From the NCBI GenBank assembly GCA_009733575.1, contig ML769445.1, positions 186,001 to 250,000 of the forward strand: a stretch of DNA of 64,000 bases, written 5' to 3'. This document shows, piece by piece, positions 12,747-23,861 of the stretch. The position numbers and the translations under genes were made by a program. Numbering within the stretch: the first letter of the stretch is position 1; each line of letters begins with the position of its first letter. The notes under the pieces are model-generated. The model was given only the letters and a program-made list of their open reading frames with translations. It had not been told where the DNA came from and made no database searches. Source of the stretch: Gymnopus androsaceus JB14 (taxonomy: Eukaryota; Basidiomycota; Agaricomycetes; Agaricales; Omphalotaceae).

Positions 12747-14415
12747 ATGGATACTCCATCACCAACCGAACGTTTGGATGCTGCTATTGTTGGTGCAGGA
12801 TATTCGGGAATTTATTGTCCTCCATCGTTTTCGCTTCCTTGGACTTAATGTCAAGGTTTATGAGGCTGGAAGCGACTTTGGAGGAACCTGGTTTTACAAC
12901 CGGTTCCCAGGTATTCACGCAGATAGCGGATCGGCCATCTACCAGTGGGACCTGGAAGAGCTGTGGAAGGACTGGACGTGGAACCAAAAGTTTCCTTCTG
13001 GAGACGAAATCCAAAGCTACCTTAATTATGTTGAGGAGAAGCTCGATCTTAAACGCGACATCTACTTTAACAACCGAGTCGATAGCGCTAAATGGGACGA
13101 AAGTTCTCGTCTCTGGTCGATTTCGACAAGTAGCGGACTGTTTATCCGTACACAATTCCTTATCTTGTGTACGGGGGCCCTGTCAAAACCCTTCATTCCA
13201 GATATCAAAGGTCTGTCGACCTTTAGAGGTCCCTGCCATCACACGTCTCGATGGCCACAGGAGAAATTTGAACTGGAAGGAAAGCGTGCAGCTGTCATAG
13301 GGACAGGTCCCAGCGGAGTAACAGTCATCGAGCAGCTCGCTCCCCGAGTTCAGCACCTGAAGGTATTCCAGCGCACTCCGAACATGGCACTGCCTATGAG
13401 GCAGAGTCACTTTAGCCGACAAGATCAAGATGATATGAAGAAGTCCGGTCTCTACAGTCATATCTTTCGGCGGTTGCCTCAGACCTTTGGTGGGTTCCTG
13501 TTCGACTTTCAACCTATGCCACTGGCTTCCGCAACGGTGGAGGCGCGAAGGCTACTTTGGGAGAGCCTGTGGGGACTAGGTGGATTCCGTTTTTGGTTGG
13601 AAAACTATCCAGACATATTCTCTGACAAGGCGGCAAACGACGAAGCCTATGCCTTTTGGAGGTCCAAGGTTACAGAGCGCGTGAGAGACCCTGCTTTACA
13701 GGAAAACCTCGCTCCTGCCGTTCCTCCGCATCCTTTTGGTTTAAAACGGCCTAGTCTAGAGCAAACGTATTTTGACATCTATAATCGGGATAATGTCTCT
13801 CTTGTGGACATCAAGGAAAGTCCCATTGAAGAGATTGTGCCTGAAGGACTCCGCACTCGAGATGCTCTTCATTACTTTGACGTTCTCATTCTCGCAACGG
13901 GGTTTGATGCCCTCACTGGTAGTATCGTTGACATTGATATTCGCGGATCCAACAACGTGTCCGTTCATGACAAATGGAAGAGCGGTGTATACTCGAATCT
14001 TGGAATGACAACCTCGGGATTTTCCGAACCTGTTCTTCATTGAGGGGCCCCAGGCCCCAACTCCGTTCGTCAATGCTCATACCCTCATAGTAAGCTTACA
14101 CTTGGTTTCTTAGACGTTACTTATGATCCTTAGTCGTTTCAAAGCAACTGGCTTGCCGAGTGTCTTAAATATATGCGGGACAACGATTTCACTCGCATTG
14201 AAACCAAACGAGCTGAAGAGGAAGCCTGGCGCAGACTCGTACTCGAGACCGCATCGAAAAAGCTCTTTTATGAAGCCGAAACTTCCTCGTACACGGGAAG
14301 TAATGTTCCAGGGAAACATGTTGAACTGATGGCATTTTCTGGAGGATTACCTGCCTATATAAAAAAGTGCTCCGAGGCTGCAGATCAAGGTTATAGAGCG
14401 TTTGAGCTATCTTGA
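12747..14415 (+). CDS. Flavin-containing monooxygenase, Baeyer-Villiger type (two frame breaks)
   Basis: This encodes an FAD/NADPH enzyme resembling cyclohexanone-type Baeyer-Villiger monooxygenases, which insert oxygen next to a ketone. From ATG 12747 it reads DAAIVGAGYSGIY (FAD-binding GxGxxG), then after a one-base frame change VKVYEAGSDFGGTWFYNRFPG. Downstream are FRGPCHHTSRWP (close to the BVMO fingerprint FxGxxxHxxxWP), GKRAAVIGTGPSGVTVIEQL (NADPH Rossmann motif), and LILATGFDALTGS. A second one-base change in a T4 run (14020-14023) is needed to read GFPNLFFIEGPQAPTP, then an intron and a C-terminal exon SNWLAECLKYMRDNDF, ending at 14415. The first shift is an apparent extra C at 12819-12820. 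Apart from these two lesions the frame is long and well conserved. The gene is therefore a young pseudogene or has sequence errors. Confidence 0.82.
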
Positions 14416-15025
14416 AGCGAAACTACTGTTTTATTGTGTAGGCGTCTCCTCAGCCCATGTAACGTATGCAATTTACCTATATTCTCTTCATTATGACAAT
14501 ATTCCTTCACTGAGTCAGTAGGACCGTCGTTTACCCTCTCCTCAACAATATTTTGTTTGTGGGTATCAGGCTTGGAATCGCGAATTCCAGGGAGCCGAAG
14601 TCAACTTCCATTATCTCCTCCTCCTCATTTGTGAAGACGAATGGTACAGGTCCAAAATGATACTCGCTTACATTGCTTCATCTATCCTTTCATTAGGCTA
14701 CAATTTTAATGTAAGCCACGTATCCTCAAAAGCAGCAAAAAGACTTCAGTATGGTTTTGGGAAAGCATTAAATCAAGCGCGCGCGGCTTACCACTGTTCA
14801 AAGCAGCGGATTAAAATTCAAAATGCGAGAGTTTGATATCCGTTCATTTTTGTAAGCTTAAGGTATCCTTCCAACTAGGCTGAGGCTGAATTGAACTAGC
14901 TATAGATGGAACCATTCCTAGGCCGATTTTGATCAGCGTCCGAGTCCACAAAGTAAGGTTTGATAGAAACCCTCGATGTGTGTCCACTGGAGACACGAGG
15001 GAACCACACAATCTTCTAACCCACC
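14416..15025. other. Intergenic region
   Basis: Nothing gene-like was found. It contains the presumed 3' UTR of the monooxygenase and the 5' region of the SET gene. Reading frames on both strands are short and lack motifs. Confidence 0.55.
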
Positions 15026-16197
15026 ATGACCCCTCCATTCCCCAAAGTCAGCATCGTTGACATCCCAGGAAAAGGTCAAGGCGTTATTGCCCTGGAAGAC
15101 ATCCCTCGAGGTACACTCATCGTAGCAGAGACTCCCCGATTCACATTTCCACCAAACCCCACTTTGATGACACCGGAAAACCTCAAGTTCTTCATGTCGT
15201 TTCCGGGTGCGGTTGGAGAAGATCCTCTCGATGGACGATACAAGCATTTTGTTCCGTTGGTGGGGAACTCAGACTACAGATCTGGCCTCTTTACCACCAT
15301 ATGCAAGCTCAACCATGTATGCCCATCACCAGACGATGGTCCGAACGCAACGTATTTCTGGGATGAACGGTCTAAAAGAGAGCGTGGGTGTTATCTGTGG
15401 TATGAAAGCATCTGTAAACCTGACCTATATACGCATGCCAACCCCCAGTTCTACACGCTCTCCGCGATATCCACCGGAATCAGGAGATATGCGTGGCATA
15501 TTTCCAACAAGACTCACGGGGGACCCAGGATCCTGCAGCATACCTGCGTAAAAAGTTTGGATTTGACTGCTCTTGTCGTGGATGCACACGTCCAGTCGCA
15601 GAACGTCAGCGCTCTGCTGAGCGCATTGCAGCCTATACTAAATTCGTCGATGATCTTCCCAAGCACTATGGATTGCGCAACGCTTTTGGCATCCTGAAAG
15701 ACATCGAAAAGCAGCTACTCATCATTTGCAATGAGGGCCATGTGGGGGAGATTTCGAGTCGTGCGTATGATGCGTTTCAGCTATGCGCAATGCACGGAGA
15801 TGCAGATAGTGCTCGTAAATGGGAGGAGCTGGTCCGCGATGAATCCAAGCTTTATTGTGGTGGACAGAGCCCCGAGGTTGAGAAGGCAGTTGGACTTGTA
15901 ATGAATCCATCGAGCTTTCGCCAATGGGGTGTCTTGAAAAAGACTAAACTTTTCGGACCGGTGTGTGTTTACATGGCTTGTCGGGTTTCTTTTCTCTCTG
16001 AGCATCTCTGTTAGTGCGACGAAATATTGGCATACTGTTATCCACCCTCGACTTTAGTGCTTGAAATCAACACCGACAACAGCTCCTCAAAAACACTGCC
16101 TGTAAAACTCTCCAAAGGTCAAAAGAAAAGCGCGAGAGCAAAAGCCAAGAAGGCACAAGGAAAATTGAAGGTAGAGGAGGAGCCAGAAAAAGACTGA
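15026..16197 (+). CDS. SET-domain protein (SMYD-like protein lysine methyltransferase)
   Basis: The protein opens with VSIVDIPGKGQGVIALEDIP and RGTLIVAETP, the first strands of a SET domain. After an insert come LFTTICKLNHVCPSPDDGPN (the NHxC...PN part that binds AdoMet and forms the pseudoknot), ALRDIHRNQEICVAYF (the catalytic Y region), and a post-SET zinc cluster FGFDCSCRGCTRP. The C-terminal half is helical, with a Lys/Ala-rich tail (KKSARAKAKKAQGK) that looks nuclear-localising. Two introns are needed: one ending near 15450 restoring LHALRDIH, and one ending near 16013 before CDEILAYCYPP. The family methylates lysines on histones or other proteins; the substrate is unknown. The gene is convergent with the next one, 185 bp away. 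Confidence 0.86.
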
Positions 16198-16382
16198 ATT
16201 ACCATATACAAGTTTTGTTCATGTAATAGTATGCCAGATCTTGTTTCAACTCGAGGTGCACAGTGACATTGGGGAGGAATTTCTCGGTGGATTAATCACT
16301 GTCTAAAAACAGATATGCCAGTCGGTGATCTTCCAAATATAAGAACCAGTTTTGTAAGTAATGTTCCTGAGAAGCATGAGTT

Positions 16383-19224
16383 TCAATCGCTATCCGACTC
16401 TACTTCATCATCTGCGAAAAGACTCAAACAAACCCTGGCACGTTCACTGACTGCTCCTGTCACCACCCTTGCTTCTGCTCTTGTTTCTGCTATTCCTCCC
16501 GCTTCAGGTGGAAGAACGCTGCCCGAACGAACGTGTAAATGTGATGTGGTCTGGATAGAATCTGTGTCATTCGAATGATGACTGTCTTGATGCATAGTAT
16601 TTTCTAATTCTGTATGGCTCCGGTTCTGAGAAGCTAGAGGCGACTCGTCATAGAAAACAGTAAGCCTAGACGGAGTAGCTTGGAGAGTAGGAGCGAATCT
16701 TGGGAACGGTAGTAATATGGTTCTATCCTTGGCTTGCGATACTTTTCTAGTGGTACGGTGGGAAGTAGGTGATCTATATCTACCAGAGCCTGCGTGTAGA
16801 GACGCATCTAGTCCGGCGGAAAGTTTCGTTCGAGGGTCCAAGCGAGCACCGGTGCTGATGGTGGGAGCAAATTTAACTTGTTGAGATGGATTTAAAGCAT
16901 GCATCGAAGAAGAGTGTTCGGAGACTAGTTTAGCTGCTGTTGCGGTTAACGTAGAAGGAAAAGAAGGGGTAGTGAGCCGTTGCGGCGTGACTACGAGCCG
17001 TATAGTAGGGTATTGTTCAGGGTATAGGAAGGGCTCCTGGTTGGACTAGGCTGCTTCATGTCGGGAGCACGTATGTGTGTCCGATCATTTTCTTGGGAAA
17101 AGATATTCAGAGGAGCGAAGGTATCGTGATAAGAATCCAAGCCATTCGAAGGAGAAGCAAACTGCATAGGCGATGGAAGACTATTACCATCGTCAGCTTC
17201 TTCCTGGTCCTGGATGGCATGCTCATCCTCTTGCGATGGATAATAAGCTGAGGAGTGATATGTGATATCGTTGACACCATTGCCATCTACCCAGTCAGCG
17301 AAGCCTCCTCGACGCTGCATCTCCTCATGTGATGAAGAGTATCCGAACAAGGGAGATTCACTTCGAGACCACTGATGAGTAGCTTCATAAAGACTACGAG
17401 GATCGGAGGCGATATCGCCATCGAATTCTCCAATATGAGCGTCGACAGAAGATGGATCTTCCCACTCGTGTTCAGCAGTAAATGCATTGCCAGAATCATA
17501 GCCTTGAATCGGGCTGAAGAGAGGGGTGCGCGGTGTTATTCCTGATCCTGCTGGATTACACCGATTGGCATTCCGAACGCATCGAACTGTGCTTTCATCC
17601 CTTCCTGGATTCGAAGACAAGCCTGGACTAAAGCTCCGATACGGAGTTCGAGGAGCGCGTGTCGGACTTGAAGGAGGTCTCGAAGATGTGTCGGAAGAAT
17701 AAGGTACCAGCCAATGCAGAATATTTGGAAGATTGGGTTTGCTTTGAGTAGCTGGTGAGAATATCTGGAATGGATTTTGTCCTCGATTCCGGCTCACATC
17801 GACATTGTGGTTGGAAGTGGGCAAGCCTGCGGTACCAGAGGTTTGGCTAGATTGAGAATGATGATCACCATTTGAATTCTTGAGTACACCACCAGTATGA
17901 GCTCTCGAAGCTCCGACCTCATCTCCATCGTCAAGATCATAATTTTCGGCTTCACCTAGTGCAGGAGTTGAAAGAGGGGTTGGAATTGCAGCTAGTACCT
18001 TTCGAAAATCTCGCTTCTTCAACGGAGTCTGTGGCGTGTCCTCGATTCCCAGCATGACCCCAACGGCTGTCCACGGATCTTCATAGTCGAAGATGTTTCC
18101 TGATATCATCTTGGAAGTGGATTTATTGGGATGTGATTCCTTGAACGTAGGTGGAGATGCGACGCTATCGGAAATTGAATGGGGTTCTGGGTTCCTACGC
18201 GAAGAGGATGAAGTGTGTGTGTCGGCCTTTGGATAGATCGTCCAGGTTGCGGAATGGCCGGTGTCCGACGCTGTTTCAAATGATTAGTATGCTTTCTGCT
18301 GGCGGTATATTCTACGCACAGTAGCCTTCTTCCTTATCATCATCGAATGCTCCGTCTTCTGGAATATCGAAAGCAAATTGTGGTTCAGCCAGTCCTTCTT
18401 CGAAATCAGAGGAAGATTCGTGACGAAGCAAATCCATATCGCTGACTTGAGATCCTGCTCTCTAATGAAAAATCAGCCCGAAAGCTTTTTGAATCCCAGA
18501 AGCAAGGGCACATACACGTCTCTTGCTGGTCTCTTCGCGAACACAGGGTGAAGAGGAAGAATGTCTCCGTTTCAATGTTCGACTGGGACGTCTTGCAAGA
18601 CCTGCCAAGTCTGGCATGGACAAAACATTGTCCATTGCAGACCGCAAGGAAAGTGCTTTGGAAAGACGCGTCACAGGTTGATAAAATGGAAAATAATTGA
18701 GACGTACGTTCAGAGGTGTCCAAGGCCTGCAGCACCCTTGAATGCATTATTCTCTTTCCTCCAGAGCCCGAGCTGGTGCCCCTATCTGATAGCTTGGATA
18801 GCTTCAATCTCGACTTTGGAGTGCAGGGAGATATATGGATTGGATCGGGTATATATACATTGTTCTGATCGACCATCTTGGTAGGATTCTGCCTAGCATG
18901 CGCGAGTGTAATGTCGGATGCTGATTTGGCTGGGCCAGACTTTTTGAAGAGTTCAAAGGTCGCCTCGTCCTCGTTTGTACCAGAATTTCCACGGTTTAAT
19001 GCGAGATCAAGTCTCTGCGTGCCAAAGTGACGTTTCTGCGTGCGTCCAGTTGAATCTCTATCGAATGGACATGCGGATGAGATGAAGAACTCTGCGGCTC
19101 TGCCAGTGCTCCCTCACCTTACTCGAGCTTTTGCTGCGTTTCTGCAATAGAATAATATCAGCAAAGCTAATAGAATACAATGTGAGCTTTACCTCTTTCC
19201 ACCCATGTAATTCGCTCCGGCCAT
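16383..19224 (-). CDS. Large hypothetical protein, probably conserved in basidiomycetes
   Basis: I do not recognise this family. The start was chosen at ATG 19222-19224 because splicing two small introns then yields MAGANYMGGKRNAAKARVRD, continuing DSTGRTQKRHFGTQRLDLAL, a basic N-terminus that looks conserved. Further exons give DEATFELFKKSGPAKSASDI, NNVYIPDPIHISPCTPKSRL, LSKALSLRSAMDNVLSMPDL (near an Arg-rich RRPSRTLKRRHSSSS) and an acidic stretch (SSDFEEGLAEPQFAFDIPED). The long exon 16991-18266 holds the best-ordered motif, FDYEDPWTAVGVMLGIEDTP, then a Ser/Pro-rich disordered region. A likely 56-bp intron (weak GTCCAA donor) joins KQP to TPQRLTTPSFPS and the C-terminus, with stop at 16383. 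Basic patches and disorder suggest a nuclear regulatory or scaffold protein, but this is only inference. A degraded copy of one exon lies at 23220-23396. Confidence 0.7.
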
Positions 19225-20237
19225 ATTCGAGTCTGGGAGGTGCCGGTGAGTCACCGTGAAAGCTTCGCAATGCGCATGAACTTGGTCACATGAGCCTGCC
19301 TTCTTTGTCCCATGCGAGGCCTGCATCCTATCCTAGGTGTCGCGAGTCCTGTTCTCATTCAACATTTGGGTGTAGCATCCGTGGCTTTCGCGGGCCCCGA
19401 GTGCCGCGAGACGGCGTACTGACTCTGAGTAACTCCTGTTCGTAGCATCTGTGGCGTAGTGAGGCCCTCGCGGCGAGTGTTCTAGCGCAACTGTCGGGTT
19501 CATGGAGTAGGAAGGGCTGATGTGGTAGGGAGGGCTGTTTCTTTACAGGTGCACTGTGCAGGGACCTTCCTTCTAAAGATGATATCTACAGTTACAGTAT
19601 ACAACATGTCACGGAGTCGGACCGATCGCGAAATTTTAGAGCAACGGGAGCTCTCGAGACTACTTTAATTTCGCCACGAAATGCAATGTATCCCAGGCAA
19701 TCCTTTTTACCAAACATTTTACGTTGGCCAAGAATGCAAAATTCTACAGTTTGTCTTGGCCTACGTTGGCCTACGCGGGAGACAAGCAAAATATCATTCA
19801 TCGGCACAAATTTGGTTTCGCGCTAAGTATCTTTCGCTCTAGTGATCATGACATTCTTGACCCACCAGCATTGATTTGGTCAAGATTTGGTCGGTTTTGT
19901 GTCCACCTAGGGAGACTATTTTGCCCAATGCCAGAGCTGTTTAGTGCAATGGATACAGCTCTAGAGCACTCCAGAACAGCTGGCAAAAATCCACGACATC
20001 TCCTATCTGCTATTTTATAGACTAAGAACCTTTCTTACCTTATTAGATAGCAAACAATTTCCGGGAACAATGGAAACGCAATTCAAAAAATCCATTTTGT
20101 ACGTTCAATTGAGGCGTGCTGCTACAGTAATACACTTTATTGAATCATATGAACTCCAAGTCCCTAGATTTTCTCATAATATCATTCAGGGTACATATAA
20201 ACCAGGAGCAGGTCCCAAGTAGCGGCAGATTTCAAAG
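19225..20237. other. Intergenic region with degenerate 70-bp repeats
   Basis: No gene is supported. Around 19371-19475 a GC-rich unit (gtagcatc-gtggc ... gagtgccgcgag) occurs twice about 70 bp apart, with a shared tcctgttc just upstream of each copy. This looks like old tandem duplication or a transposon scrap. The right end holds the promoter of the first P450. Confidence 0.45.
20196..20201 (+). promoter_or_regulatory. TATA box of the first P450 gene
   Basis: A tataaa motif lies 37 bp upstream of the P450 ATG at 20238. The second P450 copy has no such box in the equivalent position, because the two upstream regions diverge immediately before the ATG. Confidence 0.5.
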
Positions 20238-23046
20238 ATGTCGTTCCTCTCTCATTCGCGTAGTTCCATTGACCTCAACTATGCCAGTGCCTTGCGGAGC
20301 CTCGTCTTCATCATTCTTTCAGCAAGCCTATGGACTGCGTTTTGCTATCGCAAAAAGAGACAGGGTGGTTCATCGTTGAGTCAACTTCCAGGGCCAAAAA
20401 TGAAATCATGGTTGAAAGGTGAACGACTTCATATTGCTTCGCTGAACGTAAATCTCAGGCTATGGTAGGTAACCACATGCAGATTTTCAACTTGAAGCAT
20501 GGGTGGGAGTTTCACAAAATGTTGGCGGAACAGTGTAGGTTTCCTCTCTACATCCGATTTGAAGATGCGATTAAAGCTTTTATAGACGGGCCTGCTGTCC
20601 TTGTCAAGGGACTCCTCGGGGTAGGCAGGCACGATCTTGGAGTAGGTTGCTAAATTTACTAACATCTTTCCCGACAGAGAAAGCAGCTGTACACATTTGA
20701 TCACAAAATACTCTATCATGTTTTAGTCAAGGTAGGATTTATGCTCCTAGTTCCGTATTCAACTGGATGTTGACGTTGATTCATGTTAGGATGGGTCCTC
20801 GTTTGAGCCTCTTCAAGTCGGGTACGCACTTTTGTATCAACTTCGTTACAACTAGCGAATTCCATTATCAGATCTGGAGCCGTGTTATTCGGACCGGGCC
20901 TGACGAACGCAGTCGGTACTCACCATCGCAAGCAGCGCAAGATGCTCAATCCAGTCTTCTCAATTGCTCATATGCGCTCAATGTGTAAGTTGACAAACTG
21001 CCCAGTCAAAACAATGAAATAAATCTGTCGCGATAGTGCCAATCTTCTACGATGTAGTCGACCAGGTATGACGGTACGATGTTCCATTGAAAACTGCGCT
21101 GAAAGATCTTTACATGATAGTTGAAAAGCACGTTGACTCATCGAGTTTAAAATGGACCTCAAGAAGTTAGAACCATTTTTTTTGTCATCCACCTTGCATT
21201 TAATCATATCATACTTTGCAGATAGATCTTCTCGGATGGATGGCTCGTACAGCTCTTGAGCTCATTGGCCAGTCGGGTTTCGGGTATTCTTTCGACAACA
21301 TGGTAGAAGATGTGCCAAAGCACAAATACAGTATAGTCATGAAGGAATTGCAGTATGTGTTTGGATTCTACATCATTTCAAACACTTACTGTTTTATAGA
21401 CCAACATTAACTCGCTTAGGGTTTGGAAGGATTTACATACTCCCATTGGCCATAAAGCTTTTACCCACAAATGTTCGCACCTTCATCATGAACATCACTC
21501 CCTGGAAAACCCTCCATGATGCTCGAGACATGATTAACTACATGCATAACCTGTCTGTCTCAATTTACGAAGAAAAGAAACGCGCACTTGAAGCGGGAGA
21601 TGAGGCCGTGACGAGGCAAATTGGACAGGGGAAAGATCTTATGAGCATCCTGAGTACGTGTACTTCGTTTCCTACTAGTCCATGTTGTGTCCTGAAACAA
21701 CTGATTTGGCAGTGAGAGAGAACATGAAAGCTGACGATGAAGACAAGCTCAAAGAAAGCGAACTCATTGCACAAGTTTGTATTTCTATGGCATTTAATTG
21801 TTACTTTCAACTCTAATCTCTTGTTAGATATCGTAAGTCTTCATTTACTAGGAGCTAGTCTGGAGCATTGTATGAATCATGCTCTTCCAGGACCTTTATA
21901 TTCGCTGCAATGGAAACTACCTCTGTGAGTGTGGATCCAGTGTTGACCTGTCGTGCTAGCTCTGATATAATAACCCTGACCTGAAAAGACCGCCATGGCT
22001 CGTATCCTCCATCTATTAGCTCTCCATCCGGATGTCCAGGACAAACTGCGGCAAGAGATCACTAGCGCTCGAAAAGAATTTGAAGGTGGAAGATTGAGTT
22101 ACGATGTATTAGTCGCGCTTCCATTTCTAGACGCTGTGTGCAGAGAGACCTTGCGACTGTACGCATGTATCTCTATTAAATGGAAATTCGCTGACTTTTA
22201 TTCCACGAACAAGGTACCCGGCGGCGCCCACCATACTCCGAAGGTGTGTTTTCATGTTCTATGAACTCTGACAGTCAGTGTTTACCATAAACGACTCCAG
22301 GTCCACCGAAGACGTTGTAGTACCGATCTCGCGTCCCGTTCGCGGAAAAGATGGGACTGAAATCACGGAAGTCTTCCTTCCCAAGTCAACTCCAGTCGTG
22401 ATATCGGTATTTTATTTCAATTTTATTAGGTCTTTATGCTCTAAATACGTACTATTTCCTCCAGCTCCTAAATGCAAATAGATCTCCAGAGCTATGGGGA
22501 CCAGGTCAAACTCATTTATTCATATCCTATTCCGCCACTCACCATACGATATTGCCTGTTTCTAGACGTACTGGAGTGGAAACCTGAACGCTGGCTTTCA
22601 CCGCTGCCTGATTCTGTTACAGATTCCAAAAGTCCTGGCGTTTATTCTCACCTGTAAGCAAAATTCGACTTATCTTAATGTTTATGAAGCTTAGTGTCCA
22701 CCTAGTATGACTTTCAGTGGCGGAAGTCGCTCATGCATGTGAGAGAGCCTGTACAAATTCTTCCTTGTCTACATAATCTTGATTATTTCTGTGTTACACA
22801 GTGGGTTCAAGTTCTCGCAACTGGAAATGAGTGCGTATCATAATCTTTTTTTCTCAATGACATCTGCTCAGTGATCCTGTCCGATCAGAGGCCGTCATCT
22901 CTATGTTGATGGAAAACTTCAAGTTTTCGCTTCCACCCAACAAGAAAATTCTGTGGCAAATGGCTGCAGTTGCTAGTCCCGTCGTTGCTGAAGGCAATGG
23001 GTATCCTGAGTTGCCGTTGATTGTCGAGTCGGTGAATTGCGTCTGA
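20238..23046 (+). pseudogene. Cytochrome P450 monooxygenase, copy A (premature stop)
   Basis: This is a heme-thiolate monooxygenase gene with more than a dozen small introns that match those of copy B at 23862. The N-terminus has a membrane anchor (SLVFIILSASLWTAFCY) and a Pro hinge (SQLPGPKMKSW). Spliced exons give HHRKQRKMLNPVFSIAHMRS (helix C), GWMARTALELIGQSGFGYSF, the I-helix site FIFAAMETTS, ETLRLYPAAPTILRR (ExxR and PERF region), WKPERWLSPLPDS and the heme loop FSGGSRSCIGFKFSQLEM with its Cys ligand. In the exon that follows VPIFYDVVDQ, copy B reads RVQDGPQE, while here the Q codon is TAA (21148-21150). Everything downstream still reads well, so the lesion looks recent. Truncated before the I-helix and heme loop, the product would be inactive. 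Stop read-through or a sequence error are the alternatives. Confidence 0.78.
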
Positions 23047-23219
23047 TTTTGAATAGCCCTTTAGTAGATGCTTTTTTCTACTTTTTGTGATCTTAGTATA
23101 AAAATGTCTGTACATGGGATGGTACGTCACAATACGTGGCAAGCACGATGGATTCTTTGGCGACAAGAAATCCGGTTGAAAAAAAGAGGTGTTACAGTTT
23201 ATACCAGAATGGAATATAC

Positions 23220-23396
23220 CTGGTGCACCATGCTTCGCTCCCTGGGTCTTCCCTCGAGTTGGTCATTGTTTTAGTCAGTCCTGTGCATAGAATTCTGCCT
23301 AGCATGAGGTACGAAGTCAAAGGTCGTCTCGTCCTTGTTTTCTCCGATTTTCCTAGTTTACTATTGCAAGGTTGAATCTTTGCACTGTGCCAAAAA
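23220..23396 (-). pseudogene. Degenerate fragment of the 16.4-19.2 kb gene
   Basis: The plus-strand text tctgcctagcatg followed by tcaaaggtcg-ctcgtcct-gttt and, further on, tg-gccaaa matches the 5' exons of the hypothetical gene (18890-19035) in order and orientation, with a gap of about 40 bp and many substitutions. It is too broken to code. It ends in a run of 15 A. Its place between the two P450s suggests that the duplicated block once included the 5' end of that neighbour gene. Confidence 0.6.
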
Positions 23397-23660
23397 AAAA
23401 AAAAAAGGCCGATGCCAAGGTATACGGAAAACACTCCATGAGTGATATGTATCTACTGCTGAAGCTGAGGCTGAAGCTGTTTACTATGTACGCTGTGCTG
23501 GTGATTCAATGATGAGCTTGAATACAAGCACTTCAGCACCTGCTGTTCATACTACATGTATTCCAGTACAACTTGGGCACTAGTATCCTCGATCTGCCAA
23601 ACATCAGTGAGCTTGAGGGCCTGGTTATGGTGCTCTTGAAGTTGGTCATGCTCAAAAAGT

Positions 23661-23820
23661 CTAGGAACCTCCGGTGTTCAGACTTTGGACCGTAGCATGC
23701 ATTAAAATCTTCCTTCCTTCCTTCCCGCATCGGGAAAATTCTAGGAACCTCCGGTCTTCAGATCTTGGACCGTAGCGTGTAATAAAATCTTCCTTCCTTC
23801 TTTCCTTCCTTCCCTCATTT
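23661..23820. repeat. Two-copy tandem repeat, 80-bp period
   Basis: The unit starting ctaggaacctccggt and ending in a ccttccttcctt run occurs at 23661-23740 and again at 23741-23820 with a few substitutions (for example gtgttcagac against gtcttcagat). It sits directly upstream of P450 copy B and has replaced the region that in copy A carries the TATA box. Confidence 0.75.
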
Positions 23821-23861
23821 CCAGTGGAACCAAGTACCAGCCAAACCCCGGCCTGACAAAC

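Noticed and set aside
19592..20020. Small opposing ORFs near 19.6-20.0 kb
   Set aside because: No recognisable domain; the region is better explained as promoter and repeat sequence.
23388..23406. Run of 15 A as a retrogene poly(A) tail
   Set aside because: The adjacent gene fragment lies in antisense orientation relative to the A run and is next to 5' exon sequence, so it does not fit reverse-transcribed mRNA.
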